A DNA stretch of 64,000 bases from assembly GCA_036873135.1 (NCBI GenBank), contig JAPTYO010000007.1, forward strand, positions 56,220,383 through 56,284,382, written 5' to 3'. The DNA is from Clarkia xantiana subsp. parviflora. Its lineage: Eukaryota > Streptophyta > Magnoliopsida > Myrtales > Onagraceae. Under the pieces are notes generated by a model. It was not told the DNA's origin and ran no database searches. It saw nothing but the letters and a program-made list of their open reading frames with translations. This document shows, piece by piece, positions 22,826-35,222 of this stretch. Each line of letters opens with the position of its first letter. The stretch's first letter is position 1. A program made the translations under genes and the position numbers.

Positions 22826-22912
22826 AGTAGAAGTGTTCTAATGGTCGAGAGCGCCCACTTCTATGCAGTTTGGCTCTAGGATCTTGATTTCGAATCCACC
22901 ATAATGACCTGA
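22826..22912 (+). repeat. Possible tRNA-derived SINE fragment
   Basis: TCTAATGGTCGAGAGCGCC followed by GATCTTGATTTCGAATCCA resembles the A and B boxes of a tRNA-derived promoter at normal spacing. No clear ends or duplications. Confidence 0.35.
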
Positions 22913-22919
22913 TTAAAAA

Positions 22920-23348
22920 TAATTTTATCAAGCTAATCGTCGCAATTTGATATTACACATCGTCACAATATACCTATTGAACTGCGTGGATATGTGATCC
23001 TCGTAATATATTTATATCTTCGCAATTGCTTATCCCAAGAATTTTATGCTCAAATTTTTGTGGAAATTTTGTTATTGTGAGAATCAATCGTCGCAATTGG
23101 ATACTACACATCATCGCAGTACCAACTCTACTGCGAGGATATGTGGTCCTTGCAATCAATTTGCATCGTCGCAATTTTTTTTTTATAGCGGCGACCTATC
23201 GTCGCAATTGGATTTTGTGATGACTTTATTATCATGTCAACACAATATGCGATGAATAGTATAAGTCCACGCAATATGCGTGGTCTATAGCGAGAACACA
23301 ATGTCATCGCTATAGAAGTCGCCACAATATACATAAATTCTTGTAGTT
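22920..23348. mobile_element. Partial CACTA-like element end
   Basis: The right edge reads ACTACAAGAA on the minus strand (to about 23348), a common CACTA terminus lacking its first base. Inward are repeats of TCGTCGCAATTGGAT, CGTCGCAATTTG and AATATGCG in both orientations, as in subterminal arrays. The matching left terminus and target duplication were not found, so this may be a truncated copy. Confidence 0.45.
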
Positions 23349-23509
23349 CTAACAAGCTTGATTATTAACTATACTTGGCTACTAGTGGTCCTACGTTGAC
23401 TAGACCGTGCATGCGATGGTGTTTCAAATTTCTAATATGTTCGCAAATGAACAAGATGTTGGCATTTGGTGAATGGATCATCGTAATAGGTGTTAGAATA
23501 TGGTGATTG

Positions 23510-24117
23510 TGTTAGATTACGTGGAGTAATCACTACGGATACTAAATCATGGTACATGCTAGTAATCAAAATTACGCAGCGGAAGATTCACACATACCTC
23601 AAACGTGATCCGTAGTCCCTAGATCCTTCTGCAGGGAGTTCACGATCCACCGGACGGCACCCATAGAGGTTCTGGTTAAGGAATCCCTACGTGGTATAGT
23701 CTCCACAGTAAAGCCTCTAATCGATTCTTGGCACGGGGACAGATTTCTGGAGTGTTTGCTTAGAAAGAAAATTGGCACACATTGGGTGAGGAGCAAGGTC
23801 CGGCCGAAACACTTGGTGGAAAGGGGGGGGGGTGGGTTTTTCTCTCTAAAACACTCTAATGAGGGAATTGTGATTAACCCTAAAAATCCCCTAACACCAT
23901 GTATTTATAGGAGGAGCAAAGTGGACAAAAGTCAACCTTGCCCACTCCTAATATTCGGCCGGCCACTATGCATAGGGAGGCCCAATTTTGGGCCTCTCAT
24001 GTCAATTGGGATTTGGGTCTGGCCCAATTGCCCTAATGTGACATGTACCTAATTTTCTTAGGTAAATTATACATATTATAGGCTACCAATTACGGCGCCC
24101 ATCACCATATACTTACA
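23510..24117 (-). repeat. Copia 3' LTR (608 bp, diverged subfamily)
   Basis: It begins TGTTAGATTACG and ends CTTACA on the plus strand. The purine-rich GGCGAGTGGGAGC (minus strand) at 24118-24130 is the polypurine tract beside it. Confidence 0.8.
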
Positions 24118-25406
24118 GCTCCCACTCGCCGGAATGGGAGGTTGCCTGTTAATGTATTGTCGTCCAAATCTGCATCAACATTTCACTCCTTCGATTTTCT
24201 CTTTGCTTCCGAATAGTTCATACAAGGTTTGCCGTGCGACCGGCGGATACGACGAGCATCGTGCTACTCATCTGTTAGGAGTATTTTAGCGTCTGCGGAA
24301 CGTTGATTCCCTTTTCTCGGATCAACCTGTTATAAAAAATATTTATATTGTACCACGCTGTATCCTAGGTCAATTGTTAATTCTCCTTTTGCCTAGTTTC
24401 CACATAGGAACACTTCTCCAAGGTATCCATACAAGTATTCACAACCTTCAACTAATATCTGGTTGGTGGCCACCTAGTGAATACAAGAGTCGGTGAATTA
24501 CAGGTGAACTTGACCATCCCCATCGCTCATATCCTTAGTCAGACCCAACCGGTTTCCAAAGATGTGGTCACTGGGCCTTTTTGTTCAGCACTACGCTCAT
24601 ACGCAGGGAAGCGAGCATTGGACCTGACCTTAGATATGAGTTCCGAGTCCGTGAGGATAATTTAGGTGCCTCTTCATAAGGCTCCTGGGATCAACCATAC
24701 GCTCGAGGTGAAGAAGTTTGCGCCCACCAGAATCACGAGGATTCCTTCCTATCACAACAGAGCTATGACCCCGTGGTTGTACGTGGCACGCGTAATATGA
24801 AGCACGCGTTGACAGCATACCTGATCCTTTTGGGTTGACACGAAAGGGATATGTCAATCATGCTATCACAGATTCTCATCTGGCCCAAAATTTGGTTAAA
24901 TGGCGAACGAAGTTCATCACAGCGATATGCAAAACGAAGATCATTTCGAGTTACTTCGAGACTAGATAATCGTCTCACTTAATCAAGTTTATCCCCTGAC
25001 TCTTAGCCAGACTTGCTTGGTGGAGGCCTCCCTCCACCATAAGACGACCGTACCTGTGTGATGAGGTATGACTCACATTCAACATAGTTTTGGTAGAGGA
25101 TTGCGTCCTCCTACGACTTAGTTTATAGACCGTAAATCTGATGTAATCAAAAACATTATGACGTCGATTGATCATAAACTCATTTGCAATTATTCCGCTT
25201 ATAAAATGTAACTTTCTAATATCAAAATGTTATCACAGATACATGCCATTTCTAAACCCTACGCAATCCAAGCATTTTTACATGCTTTTCGAATATGTCC
25301 TTGCGTAGTGGTTTTGTTAATGGGTCCGCTACCATGTTATTGGTGGACTAGTATTCCATAGTGATTATATTGTCCACTACCATTAAAATTTAGCATGAAA
25401 TTATTT

Positions 25407-25740
25407 CTAATCATTGTGTTTGGTCTTACTACAGTACTTCGGATTCTTAACTGTCGCAATGGCTGCTTGACTGTCAGAGAAGACCTTTATAGGTTTATTC
25501 TCGACATCGCCACAACGCAGCGCAGTTAGAAGCCTTTTGAGCCAGACCGCTTCCTGTACATTCTTAGAGAGAGCTACGAATTCAGATTCTATCGTGGACA
25601 GCACGACACATGTTTGCTTCTTGCTCGTCCATGAAATGGCGGCATTAGCAAGAAGGAATGCTCCTCTTGTAGTGGACTTGCGATCATCCGAATCGCCACC
25701 ACGGTCGACGTCAATGTAATCGGTCAATTCTAACTTTCTT
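25407..25740 (-). pseudogene. Copia RNase H remnant
   Basis: The text DRKSTTRGAFLLANAAISWT, KKQTCVVLSTIESEFVAL, QEAVWLKRLL and FSDSQAAIATVKNP is the copia RNase H signature. The frame ends near TKHND at 25407, short of the family's C-terminal end seen at 49475. Confidence 0.88.
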
Positions 25741-25964
25741 CCTCATAGCACAGTTCATAGTCGGCAGTACCTTTTCAGATAACGAGTTATTCGTTTTACA
25801 GTCTTTAAATGTTGATGGTCAGGATCTGTAGGAAACGTGCTACTAGGCCTACGGCGTAACAGATATCCAGACGGGTGCGATGCATGGCGTAGAACAAACT
25901 ATCGACCATGCTAAAACATCATGCGCCCTTTATGTATTTATGCTCTGTCAGGTTCTTGGGGTCG

Positions 25965-26500
25965 TCACGTTTTGACATTGCGCACCCAAACAACATTGGT
26001 GTTTCCACGGATTTTGGCATCCTGTAATCTGAATCTTTTCAACAATTTGTTGATATAAGCTTCTTGAGATAGACATGATTTCCGGGTAGCCCGATCTCTG
26101 GCAGTCTCAATGCCTAAGATATACGTGGCCTCTCCCATGTCCTTCATCTCAAATACAGATGCCAACCAGGACTTTGACTTATTCATAAATCTCATGTCGT
26201 TTACAGCAATAAGTATGTCATCCACGCATAAGGTTAAGATGACATACTTAGACCTGGAGGTATTATATAATACACGCATGGATTCTTGTGATAAACTCAC
26301 AGATTCGTTTCCTACGATTTCTTCGTGGAATCTGCGGTACCATTGCCGTGACAACTATTTAAGACCGTAGATAGATCTTTGGAGTTTACAAACTTTACGT
26401 TCGTTACCAGGGGTAATGAAAACCTACGGTTTCTCCATGTAGATCTCTTCATCTGGGTTTCCGAGAAGGGATGCGATCTTAATACCTACTCGGCACAGTT
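25965..26500 (-). pseudogene. Copia reverse transcriptase remnant with CVDD box
   Basis: The frame at 25965-26354 reads YVILTLCVDDILIA, FMNKSKSWLASVFEMKDMGE, ATYILGIETARDR and SQEAYINKLLKRF. The catalytic tyrosine of YVDD is cysteine here (codon at 26226-26228). Further 5' text up to about 26500 is frameshifted. Confidence 0.85.
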
Positions 26501-28411
26501 CGAAATCGAGACCTGCGACCAGGACCATAAATGGCCCTCCACCGTGTTTTTACGCACAGGTGGTGAGTATGTTTTGTCAAAGTCCATTCCGTGAAGTTAG
26601 GTATAGCCTTTCGCAACAAGTCGAGCTACGTATCTCTCGACCTTTTCCATCAGTGGTGAGCCTTCTTTCAGGATTCACCCTATCCTTATGCCCCTGTGGT
26701 TAGCAGGTAAATCAACTATAGAATTTAATGGCTTTCATTTAGGCGATCTCTCATTTATTATTTTCCTCCATTTCTCCACTTGATGTCTTTCCAATGCATG
26801 TTGACAGTCGATAGAGTGAGGTTATCACTCTTCCAGATGGGATACTTCTTTGTAGAAGTTCGACGCCTTTGACTTTCGTCTAGGCTTAATTATACCGTCT
26901 TTGAGTCTTAACGTCTCTCCCACTCGGAATAATGCCTCTTATCGGAGCATTTCTTCCAATTGGGATCAATTCTCCCACTCGAGATGATGCTTCTTATCGG
27001 AGCATCACTTCTATTGGGTACAAGAGGAGTGTTTTAACCATAACCAACAACTTTCCTTATACGACTTCTCGGTCTCAGAATTTTACTTCCAAGATGAATT
27101 CCTTGATCACTAGGATCTGGAAACAAGTTTGTCGGATCACTCCCACTGGGAAAAATGGGTAGTATAGGTAGTTGTGGCATCCCCGGTTTAGCATTACAAT
27201 AATAAGGTTCAACTTGATTCGTCTCAACAGCAACAGTGATTTCGTGTGGAAGGAGTTTATTCTTCCCACTGGATTTATAATGAAAATGTTCCCATTATCA
27301 TTTACCATGTCATTCATTTGAGTTGCTGGTTCAAATCTCTCCCGCTCGAATTAAGTGGGACCTGATGTCAGTAATATCTTCTTCTGTCTGATCAAGACTC
27401 ATTGTACTGAAACAGTCAATGCATCTGAAAATTCGTCCTCAAGTATGTAATGTCTCATGTTCGACCACAACACCATTTTTCTAGCTGTAAACATGTAGTT
27501 TCAAAGTGTAGTTCGCATACTTTTGTCCTAGATACGTGTTTAATGCGCATTAATGCCGCATGGTGATATGATTTAACTCATTATCATTCTTCAGCTTTTA
27601 TGGCGGCGTGTTTTACCGATTATAATGGTACATAGTTTTACATTAACGTGAATCACTTTCTCATCATCCCATAGGGAACGTTTGACGAAATGATTAACAT
27701 TATGTTTATAAACTATGACTTTAGAAGTGTGTCATTTGATTTGCATGCTTAGCCTGACTTATCGTTCAAGGCTTACGGAAGGAAAATCGTTTAACCGACT
27801 TCATCCTTCTTCGTTTGCTAACTTATTTCAGAGATTTTATCCCATCTCTGTTCTGAGAATTTCCGGTTTTCACCTTATGCGTCAGTCGATACTTTTACAA
27901 GGTCGTAGTAGCTTTCGAAGCCTACATCCTACCGATGTAAACGTTATCAATAAGTTATTTCCGAAGGAATGCAAACGAAAATTCAGCACATCATCATTTA
28001 AACACTTCATTATTAAACTCGTACTTTGAAACAATGTGTTCCGTGTTTCGAGGTCCACTTGCGCATAGCGCAATTTTACCGAGGTTCCGACCCTTGGTTA
28101 AATCGTTTCATTTTTGAATTTAATCCAATCGGTTTCGAACATGATTATCATCACAAATTATTTCATTCAATGAAGTAATAATAATAAAGAAAGAGTTTTA
28201 ATCGGTTAATTCTTAGAGCTACGCAATCGGTGGATTTTAATGGAATCTTGATGTTACTCAAATATATGATTAAAATGCATGGAGTTGTTTGATTTGGCTA
28301 TGTTCAATAACCTTATTGTTTCGGTTTTCTCACTTTTCAGATCGATCTCGTTTCTAGCCGAGTCGATTAATCTTGACAAGTAGAACTCATTTCAAATCGA
28401 ATGGTAACTAT
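26501..28411 (-). other. Degenerate Copia internal region
   Basis: It aligns piecewise with 46020-48060, for instance at GATTGCGTAGCTCTAAGAATTAAC (minus strand) near 28215-28240. No open domain remains; repeats of TCTCCCACTCG-like text sit near 26920-26990. Confidence 0.55.
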
Positions 28412-28768
28412 CAACGGGGACAGAACCTCGGACTAAGATGTGACAAAAATCTCAACTAAGGGGGTGAGAGGAATTCTCTCAAGTTCCTCAATGGAGGTAG
28501 TTCTTATTATGAATGATGTATAAACCCCTTAGGTGAGTCCCCTATATATTGGATTGGTGGAGTGGACAAAAGTCCACTCCAACCAATGTTAGACAATATT
28601 CGGCCGAACCTATGCTATTAAGGGGGAGGCCCAATTTTAGGTCTCCAATGTCGATTAGGGATTGGTTTGGCCCAATTAGCCTAATGTGACAATTACCTAA
28701 TTAACTTAGTTAATTTCCTTAGCATTAACGGGCTACCAATTACGGCGCCACGTCACCATATGCTAACA
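28412..28768 (-). repeat. Truncated Copia LTR inserted in gag
   Basis: This matches the left ~360 bases (minus-strand 5' part) of the LTR at 31030-31601. The intact terminus TGCTAACA is at 28768. The other ~210 bases are missing at 28411, where a different Copia copy begins. Confidence 0.8.
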
Positions 28769-28980
28769 TCTTTCTTATCTCCCAAACCTATATTCCCAAT
28801 TCTGGGAATTAGGTTGCTGTCTGGCGGTACCAACATCTTGTTTCTTATAGGCATGATACACATATGTGTGTCACATGCTATAAGACGTTCTCTCACCATC
28901 TCACTCCATGCCTCGTAATCCATACCATCTAGAATGCATGGTTTATAAAAGCGTACCGACCCAGCCATCAAAACTAACAC
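28769..28980 (-). pseudogene. Copia gag N-terminal fragment
   Basis: The frame from 28980 contains MAGSVRFYKPCILDGMDYEAW, the start of a UBN2-type Copia gag, homologous to 45544 on the plus-strand copy. It runs straight into the LTR terminus at 28768. Confidence 0.75.
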
Positions 28981-30290
28981 ATATTTATGCTAAGTTAGGA
29001 AGACAACAACATTTTGACAGAATTGCAAACATCAGATTATCTATTAGGATGGAATACGACAAATAGTGATCCTTCAGTCACTAAACCAAACCGACCGTCA
29101 GTAAACCGAGGGAAGGGGGTGTCGTGAAAGAATTCAAATTATCGTCGTCTTCAATCCAATAGATCAGTCTTTTGAAAAAGGTTATTATGTTGCAAATTAC
29201 CGGAACGAGAATTTTCAAATAAGCATACCCGATCTTGGCTTTCCCAAGGCCCTTAAAATTTTAAAAGGAATTGTCTAATAAATTACGCATGCATAATACA
29301 ATATTATGCCATAAAAATCGAACAAACCAAAACATGCTTACGCGTCATGCGTCTAATGTTCCTAGCATATATAATTCTACGTAAAGTAAATTATCACATG
29401 CTTTCTATTCTTGAACATCCTAGCATACGTGTCAAAACATGCAACATCCGCACAAATCATGCATAATTGGCGACTAGAATTTTCAGTTAAAAAAAAAACG
29501 TTTTGAAAATATTAGGGGCTGTTTTGCAATTCATGCTTACTATCAATCATGCGGCATTTCTAGACATGGATTCTAGGCACTTTCAATCAGCATAGCATGT
29601 CTATCTTATTGCGCAATACACTGATTTAAATCCCAGAGCTCAATGCTCGCAATTAATATCCAGCTAGCTTGACTGAGTCAAGACGATAGTTCTAATATAT
29701 ATGTAGCAGAAAGTAAACAATTGCAATCCAGCCCACTAATTTAATCCAGTCCCAAAAAAATGCATATCCGAGATCCATCCCCATAATCGAAACTAGGTAT
29801 TAGGGTTTTAACCGAAACACGTGTTAAAACGCAAACCCTAAGAGCACTGTTTAGGTTAAATTTAAAGTTCGAAAACATTTTGGATTTAAAATTTGACATC
29901 CTATTTTATTGAACATTTAAAATTTCCAAAAAATTTTAAAATTGGTTCGGTCCAATTTAAAATCCGGTATGAGTCGGTCTAATTTTAAAAATCCGGTTTT
30001 GTCCGAAACGGTTCAATAAAATAAGATTGTGGTTCGGTTTATCACTCAAAACCGGTTAGGTTAGGTTCATTTTAGTTACATTGGGCCGACCCGTCCCGAC
30101 TAGGTCGACCCGATTAAGAAAACCCGGAATGGTTTTTACCCGCTCCGGTTTAGCAATTGGACCGGCCCATAAACCCTAGGGTTTTGGCCGAAATATCTCT
30201 TTGTGGGCTAAGTAGAGTTTTAAAGTCCACTAAAAACTCAACTTATCCTCCAAGAAATAATAATCATTATTAAAATAATTTCCAATATTG

Positions 30291-30338
<48 letters not shown>

Positions 30339-31029
30339 CGGTATAAATTTAAATATATATATAAATATTGCCAAGATTTTATCTATAAGATGTAAATCAG
30401 TCAACAATATATACACATATATAAAAAATTTGGCCACTATATATACGTATATATAACTATTTTGTGGAATATATCTTTAGGGATTAAAATATGTAGACAA
30501 TATATTTTCTTAATCTTTTATAGCAACTAAATCTATCAGTATATATTAACCCTATCTTTAACTATATATATTGATAGTTAATATATATTTCAATATTATA
30601 TTGTGAACCTATCCATATTTTCCAACTTATAGATATATAGTTACCTATTAATAAAATTTAAAAATGGCAACTTATATCTATTATAATTGGTGCTGAATTT
30701 GTAATTACTTGGATGCCAAGAAAATTAAAAAATTTACCTAAAATACCCCAAGGGTTTTCGGCACAAACATGCAACATAGGTTTTGATAAGACTCATGGTG
30801 TTCTTGAAGATCATGAACATCAAACTTAAATTCGAACATAAAATTCGGTTTTGATCTGTAAAAGCATGTAAATTTCAAAAAAATTTATGTTTTTAAAGAT
30901 CAAACACTTGAAATTTACTTAAAAAATTCGGATTACTCATGGTGTTCATGAAAATTTCGGATTTTTCAAAAACTCAACAACATCAGTTTATCAAAAATTT
31001 AAGAAATCCTAACCATGCTTTGATACCAC
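28981..31029 (-). other. Copia 5' leader (non-coding) with primer site
   Basis: The primer site GTGGTATCAAAGC (minus strand, 31017-31029) directly follows the LTR. The leader is homologous to 34373-35089 plus 44215-45540 of the plus-strand copy. An (AT)n tract lies at 30292-30334. No coding region. Confidence 0.75.
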
Positions 31030-31601
31030 TGTTGGATTACGGGGACGTAATACTACGGAATGCTAAACGTGTACATGCAAGTAATCTAACTACGCAGCGG
31101 AATAGTGTACACATACCTTTTAGCTTTCTTGCCCAAGAACGTTGTGGAGGGAGTTCTGATCCTCCGGTCGGAACCACGTACAAGTTCTTCGTAAGAAGAA
31201 GTCCTACGCGGTGTAAGCTCCACAACAAAGCCTCTGATCGATTCTTCAACGGGGACAGAACCTCGGACTAAGATGTGCCGAAAATCTCAACTAAAGGGGT
31301 GAGAGGATTTCTCTCAAGTTCCTCAATGGATGTACTTCTTATTATGAATGATGTGTAAATCCCGTAGGTGAGTCCCCTATATATAGGATTGGTGGAGTGG
31401 ACAAAAGTCCACTCCAACAAATGTGAGATAACATTCGGCCGAACCATGCTATTAAAGGGGGAGGCCCAATTTTGGGCTTCCCATGTCAATTAGGGATTGG
31501 GTTTGGCCCAATTAGCCTAATATGACAATTACCTAATTAAATTAGGTAATTTCCTTATTAACGGGCTACCAATTACGGCTCCACGTCACCATATGCTAAC
31601 A
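31030..31601 (-). repeat. Copia 5' LTR (572 bp)
   Basis: It begins TGTTGGATTACG and ends ATGCTAACA on the plus strand. It is nearly the reverse complement of 33801-34372. On its right it cuts the MULE transposase frame. Confidence 0.88.
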
Positions 31602-33795
31602 GGCCCTTCCCATGTTGACCAATCGGATTTCCGATGCAGTGTTTGGAACGACAGGCTGTAAGTATCAATACACGCTTTGTTGGTGAAAAATGGACTAACA
31701 AAATCAAGAACACGCCTATTAGAATGACCGATGGTTGCAACAGCGTGACAACATGGTCGTTCAAATACTCTCCATCGGTTGCAGTCACAATCCCTATCGG
31801 TCAAGTTGACGGTGTAGTCATCATCGTATCCAGGAGCCGAAACATAGTAAACTTCGCCCTGCCGATAAGTTCTAACCCTACATACCTTCACATCATCCGC
31901 AACCTTTGTAAGGTGCACTCGCATTTTCGGAGAAAACTTATGCTTCGCATTCACCTCTTTTTCTGCTTGTTCTTCCGGTCAACCCAATAAGTGACCATCT
32001 TCGAGAACGTCTCGTCGACTATTGCGGTAACCGGTAACATGCGTGCTTCTTTTAAGACATTATTGAAACACTCTGAATGATTTGTCGTCATTACGCCATA
32101 CCTCAAACCTCCATCGAAGGCTAATGACCAAACTTCGAAGTCACCACAACGGTTTATGAAACCTACGTACTTGGCACCACTAGCAACCATCCACATTGAA
32201 ACGTCATCCAGGAACTTCTGCTTATTTACCTCATAAATCATCTTTGAGAATCTTTCCTTCAGCTGTTTATTCTTGAAATGAGTATTGAAGTTGCTCGCAA
32301 GATGTCGGACACAAGACATGTGTGCGTGCGGATATGGATACACTTCGCTGAGAGCACGTAATATACCGGCGTGACGTTCAGAAATGATGCAGACAAGACG
32401 ATACTTAGTCACATGCTCCTTTAGATGAGACAAAAACCATCCACGTATCCGTGCTCTCCCTATCACACAAAAAGAACGCCAGCGGGAAAATTTTATCGTA
32501 AGCATCGTATGCAACGGCAACCAGCAATTTTCCTGTGTACTTTCCATAGAGATGTGTATCGTCAATGCTGATCAACGGTCGATAGTGCTGAAACCCGTGA
32601 ATTGAAGGAGCGAAAGCCCAAAATCATTTATCATACATCGCAATCTGCCCAATAACGGGGTTTCTGAAATGAAAATCGAAAACAGATCCAGGATTGAAAT
32701 GCTGGATGGCTGTAACTATTGTGGAAGTCTCCCAAATGCAGATTCATGAGTATCGAACATGTGCTCAATGACATTACATTTCGCATACCACGCCTTACGA
32801 TAACTTGGATAATCATGATAATCGGAGTCCTTAACTAGATTCTGCAATACTTTTATCTTCACGCCGAGGTTATCTTTCACCATCTAGAAAATCACATCTT
32901 CAATCATCTTAGAGTCAAGGTTTTTGTGATGTTTGATTGGCTCATGATTAACACATGTGTGCACAGGCCCAACTCTCACAATCGTCCACTCTCCGCAAAA
33001 CCCAGATGTTGCACGAAGGTCCCACGAGCAATCTTCATCCGTGCATTTATACAGAATTTCACTTGTGCTTGATCTCGGGGTCCTACATTGACGGAAATTC
33101 TCGATGTGCCAATCTTTAACATACTTATGCAGTTTCTTCTTGTTAGGAAATCTTATCTACTTCTTAAAGTATTCTATCGTATTTGAAGATGAAGCACCAT
33201 GTATTTCCAAGTCACTGCACTCTAACCCTTCTTGTCATTCACCTGAGATCCACTGTTCCGGGAACTGATAGTCTCCATCCCGGTTCACCAACTCTTCGTA
33301 AGGCTCTGCTACAGAGTCAGATGAATACAACTTGTCTCTCTCTACAACATCCGGTAGAGTCGTATCAAACTGTTTTGCATTGATGCATTCACCGCCATCC
33401 GCATTCGCATTGCTGCTCTCCCCTTCAGGATTGCCTCCATATAGCCCTAAACCGCGCATCTGATATGTGAGGTCATAGAAATCAGGGTGCACGTAATTAA
33501 CTCTTACGTCTTGTTCGTAATCGTCATCGTCTTCAACCTTCGTACCACCCTAATTTGGCACGATAACCAGTTCAATTTGCTCGGTGCCTATCACCAAAAC
33601 GTGCTGCTCCCAATAACTTTGATCGGTGACTATGTAAAATTGTTGATCGAACATCCAAATAAATTCAACATCCGGTGCTCAGCACCGGGTCAGGTTCTTA
33701 GCCACCAATATCACATCATCAAGTGTAATAGCTCTGTGAGTTTCATAAAAAATCTATTTGTCATTGCGACATCTAACCACCACGCCGTGAACATC
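31602..33795 (-). pseudogene. MuDR-like (MULE) transposase, split and truncated
   Basis: Minus-strand pieces in order: N-terminal part (33795-33490), an acidic region with PDFYDLTYQMRGLGLYGGNP, the catalytic domain (IDDTHLYGKYTGKLLVAVAY near 32580-32510; LVCIISERHAGILRALSEV; AHMSCVRHLASNFNTHFKNK; YGVMTTNHSECFNNVLKEA), and a SWIM zinc finger (CDCN, then ERPCCHAVA near 31725-31790). It is broken by several stops and frame changes, for example near 32450 and at 31951. The residue normally D in the second catalytic motif is E (ISERH). The C-terminal end is lost at the Copia LTR (31601). The first codons lie at 51187-51222 beyond the Copia insertion. Confidence 0.88.
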
Positions 33796-33800
33796 GAACA

Positions 33801-34372
33801 TGTTAGCATATGGTGACGTGGCGCCGTAATTGGTAGCCCGTTAATGCTAAGGAAATTACCTAAGTTAATTATGTCACATTAGGGTAATTGGGCCAAACCT
33901 TAACCCTAATTGACATGGGAGGCCCAAAATTGGGCCTCCCCCTTTAATTGCATAGTTCGGCCGAATTTGTCCCACATTGGTTGGAGTGGACTTTTGTCCA
34001 CTCCACCAATCCTATATATAAGGGACTCACCTAAGGGGTTTACACAATTCATTCAGAATAAGAAGTACCTCCATTGAGGAACTTAAGAGAAACCCTCTCA
34101 CCCCCTTAGTAGTGATTTTCGGTGCACATCTTAGTCCGAGGTTCTGTCCCCGTTGAAGAATCGATCAAAGGCTTTGTTGTGGAGCATACACCGTGTAGGA
34201 CTTCTTCTTACGAAGAACTTGTACGTGGTTCCGACCGGAGGATCAGAACTCCCTCCACGACGTTCTTGGGCAGGTAAGCTAAAAGGTATGTGTACATTAT
34301 TCCGCTGCGTAGTTAGATTACTTGCATGTACACGTTTAGCATTCCGTAGTATTACATCCCCATAATCCAACA
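33801..34372 (+). repeat. Copia 5' LTR
   Basis: It starts TGTTAGCATATGG and ends ATAATCCAACA. A TATA-like CCTATATATAAGG lies at about 34011-34023, followed by a leader, as in an LTR promoter. Confidence 0.93.
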
Positions 34373-34373
34373 G

Positions 34374-34385
34374 TGGTATCAGAGC
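34374..34385 (+). promoter_or_regulatory. Initiator-Met tRNA primer binding site
   Basis: TGGTATCAGAGC, the standard plant Copia primer site, lies one base after the 5' LTR. Confidence 0.9.
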
Positions 34386-35089
34386 ATGGTTAGGAGTTCT
34401 TAAATTTTTTATAAACTGGTGTTCTTGAGTTTTGAAAAATCCGAAATTTTCATGTTCATGAACACCATGAGTAAATCGAAATTTTTATGTAAATTTCATG
34501 TGTTTGATCTTTAACAACTTAAAATTTATGAAATTTACATATTTTTATAGATCAAAACCGAATTTTATGTGTTTGATGTTCATGATCTTCAAGAACACCA
34601 TGAGTTTTATCAAGAACACCTTTTAGATTCATGATCAAGTTAGGGTTTGATCTTAAAATTTGACAACTTTTCCAAATTTGCATGTTTGTGCCGAAAACCT
34701 TAGGGGTATTCTAGGTAAAAAAATTAATTTTCTTGGTCACAAAGTTTTAAAAATTTCGACCACGTTAATTAGAGATATAGTTTGCCATTTTTAAATTTTA
34801 TTAATAGGTAACTATATATCTATAAGTTGGAAATAAGGATAGGTTCATAATATAATATTGTAAACGATATTAACTATCAATATATATATATATAAAGATG
34901 GGGATAATATATATTGATAGATTTAGTTACTATAAAAGATTAAGAAAATATATTGTCTACATATTTTAATCCCTAAAGATATATTTGACAATAATATATA
35001 TATATATATATATGAGCCGAATATTTGTTGATTGATTTACATCTTAATGATAGAATCTTGACAATATTTATATATATATAATTATATAT

Positions 35090-35187
35090 GTGTGTGTGCG
35101 TGTGCGTGTGCGTGTGCGTGTGCGTGTGCGTGTGCGTGTGCGTGTGCGTGTGCGTGTGCGTGTGTGTGTGTGCGTGTGCGTGTGCGT

Positions 35188-35221
<34 letters not shown>
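35090..35221 (+). repeat. (TGTGCG)n / (TG)n microsatellite
   Basis: About 130 bases of GTGTGC hexamers with TG runs at both ends sit exactly where the terminal 92 bases of the nested element's LTR should be. Confidence 0.95.

Positions 35222-35222
<1 letters not shown>

Larger units (their letters stand above)
23510..28411 (-). mobile_element. 3' half of a Ty1/copia element
   Basis: Minus-strand order from right to left: degenerate linker, reverse transcriptase, RNase H, non-coding tail, polypurine tract, 3' LTR (23510-24117). It is homologous to the plus-strand copy at 46020-51186 but of a diverged LTR subfamily, the same as 905-1395. The 5' half of this copy is absent; at 28411 it meets an LTR fragment of the other subfamily. 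Protease and integrase are not recognisable. Confidence 0.75.

Noticed and set aside
22826..22912. A genuine tRNA gene
   Set aside because: A- and B-box-like words exist, but no cloverleaf stems can be formed by eye; a decayed SINE is more likely.
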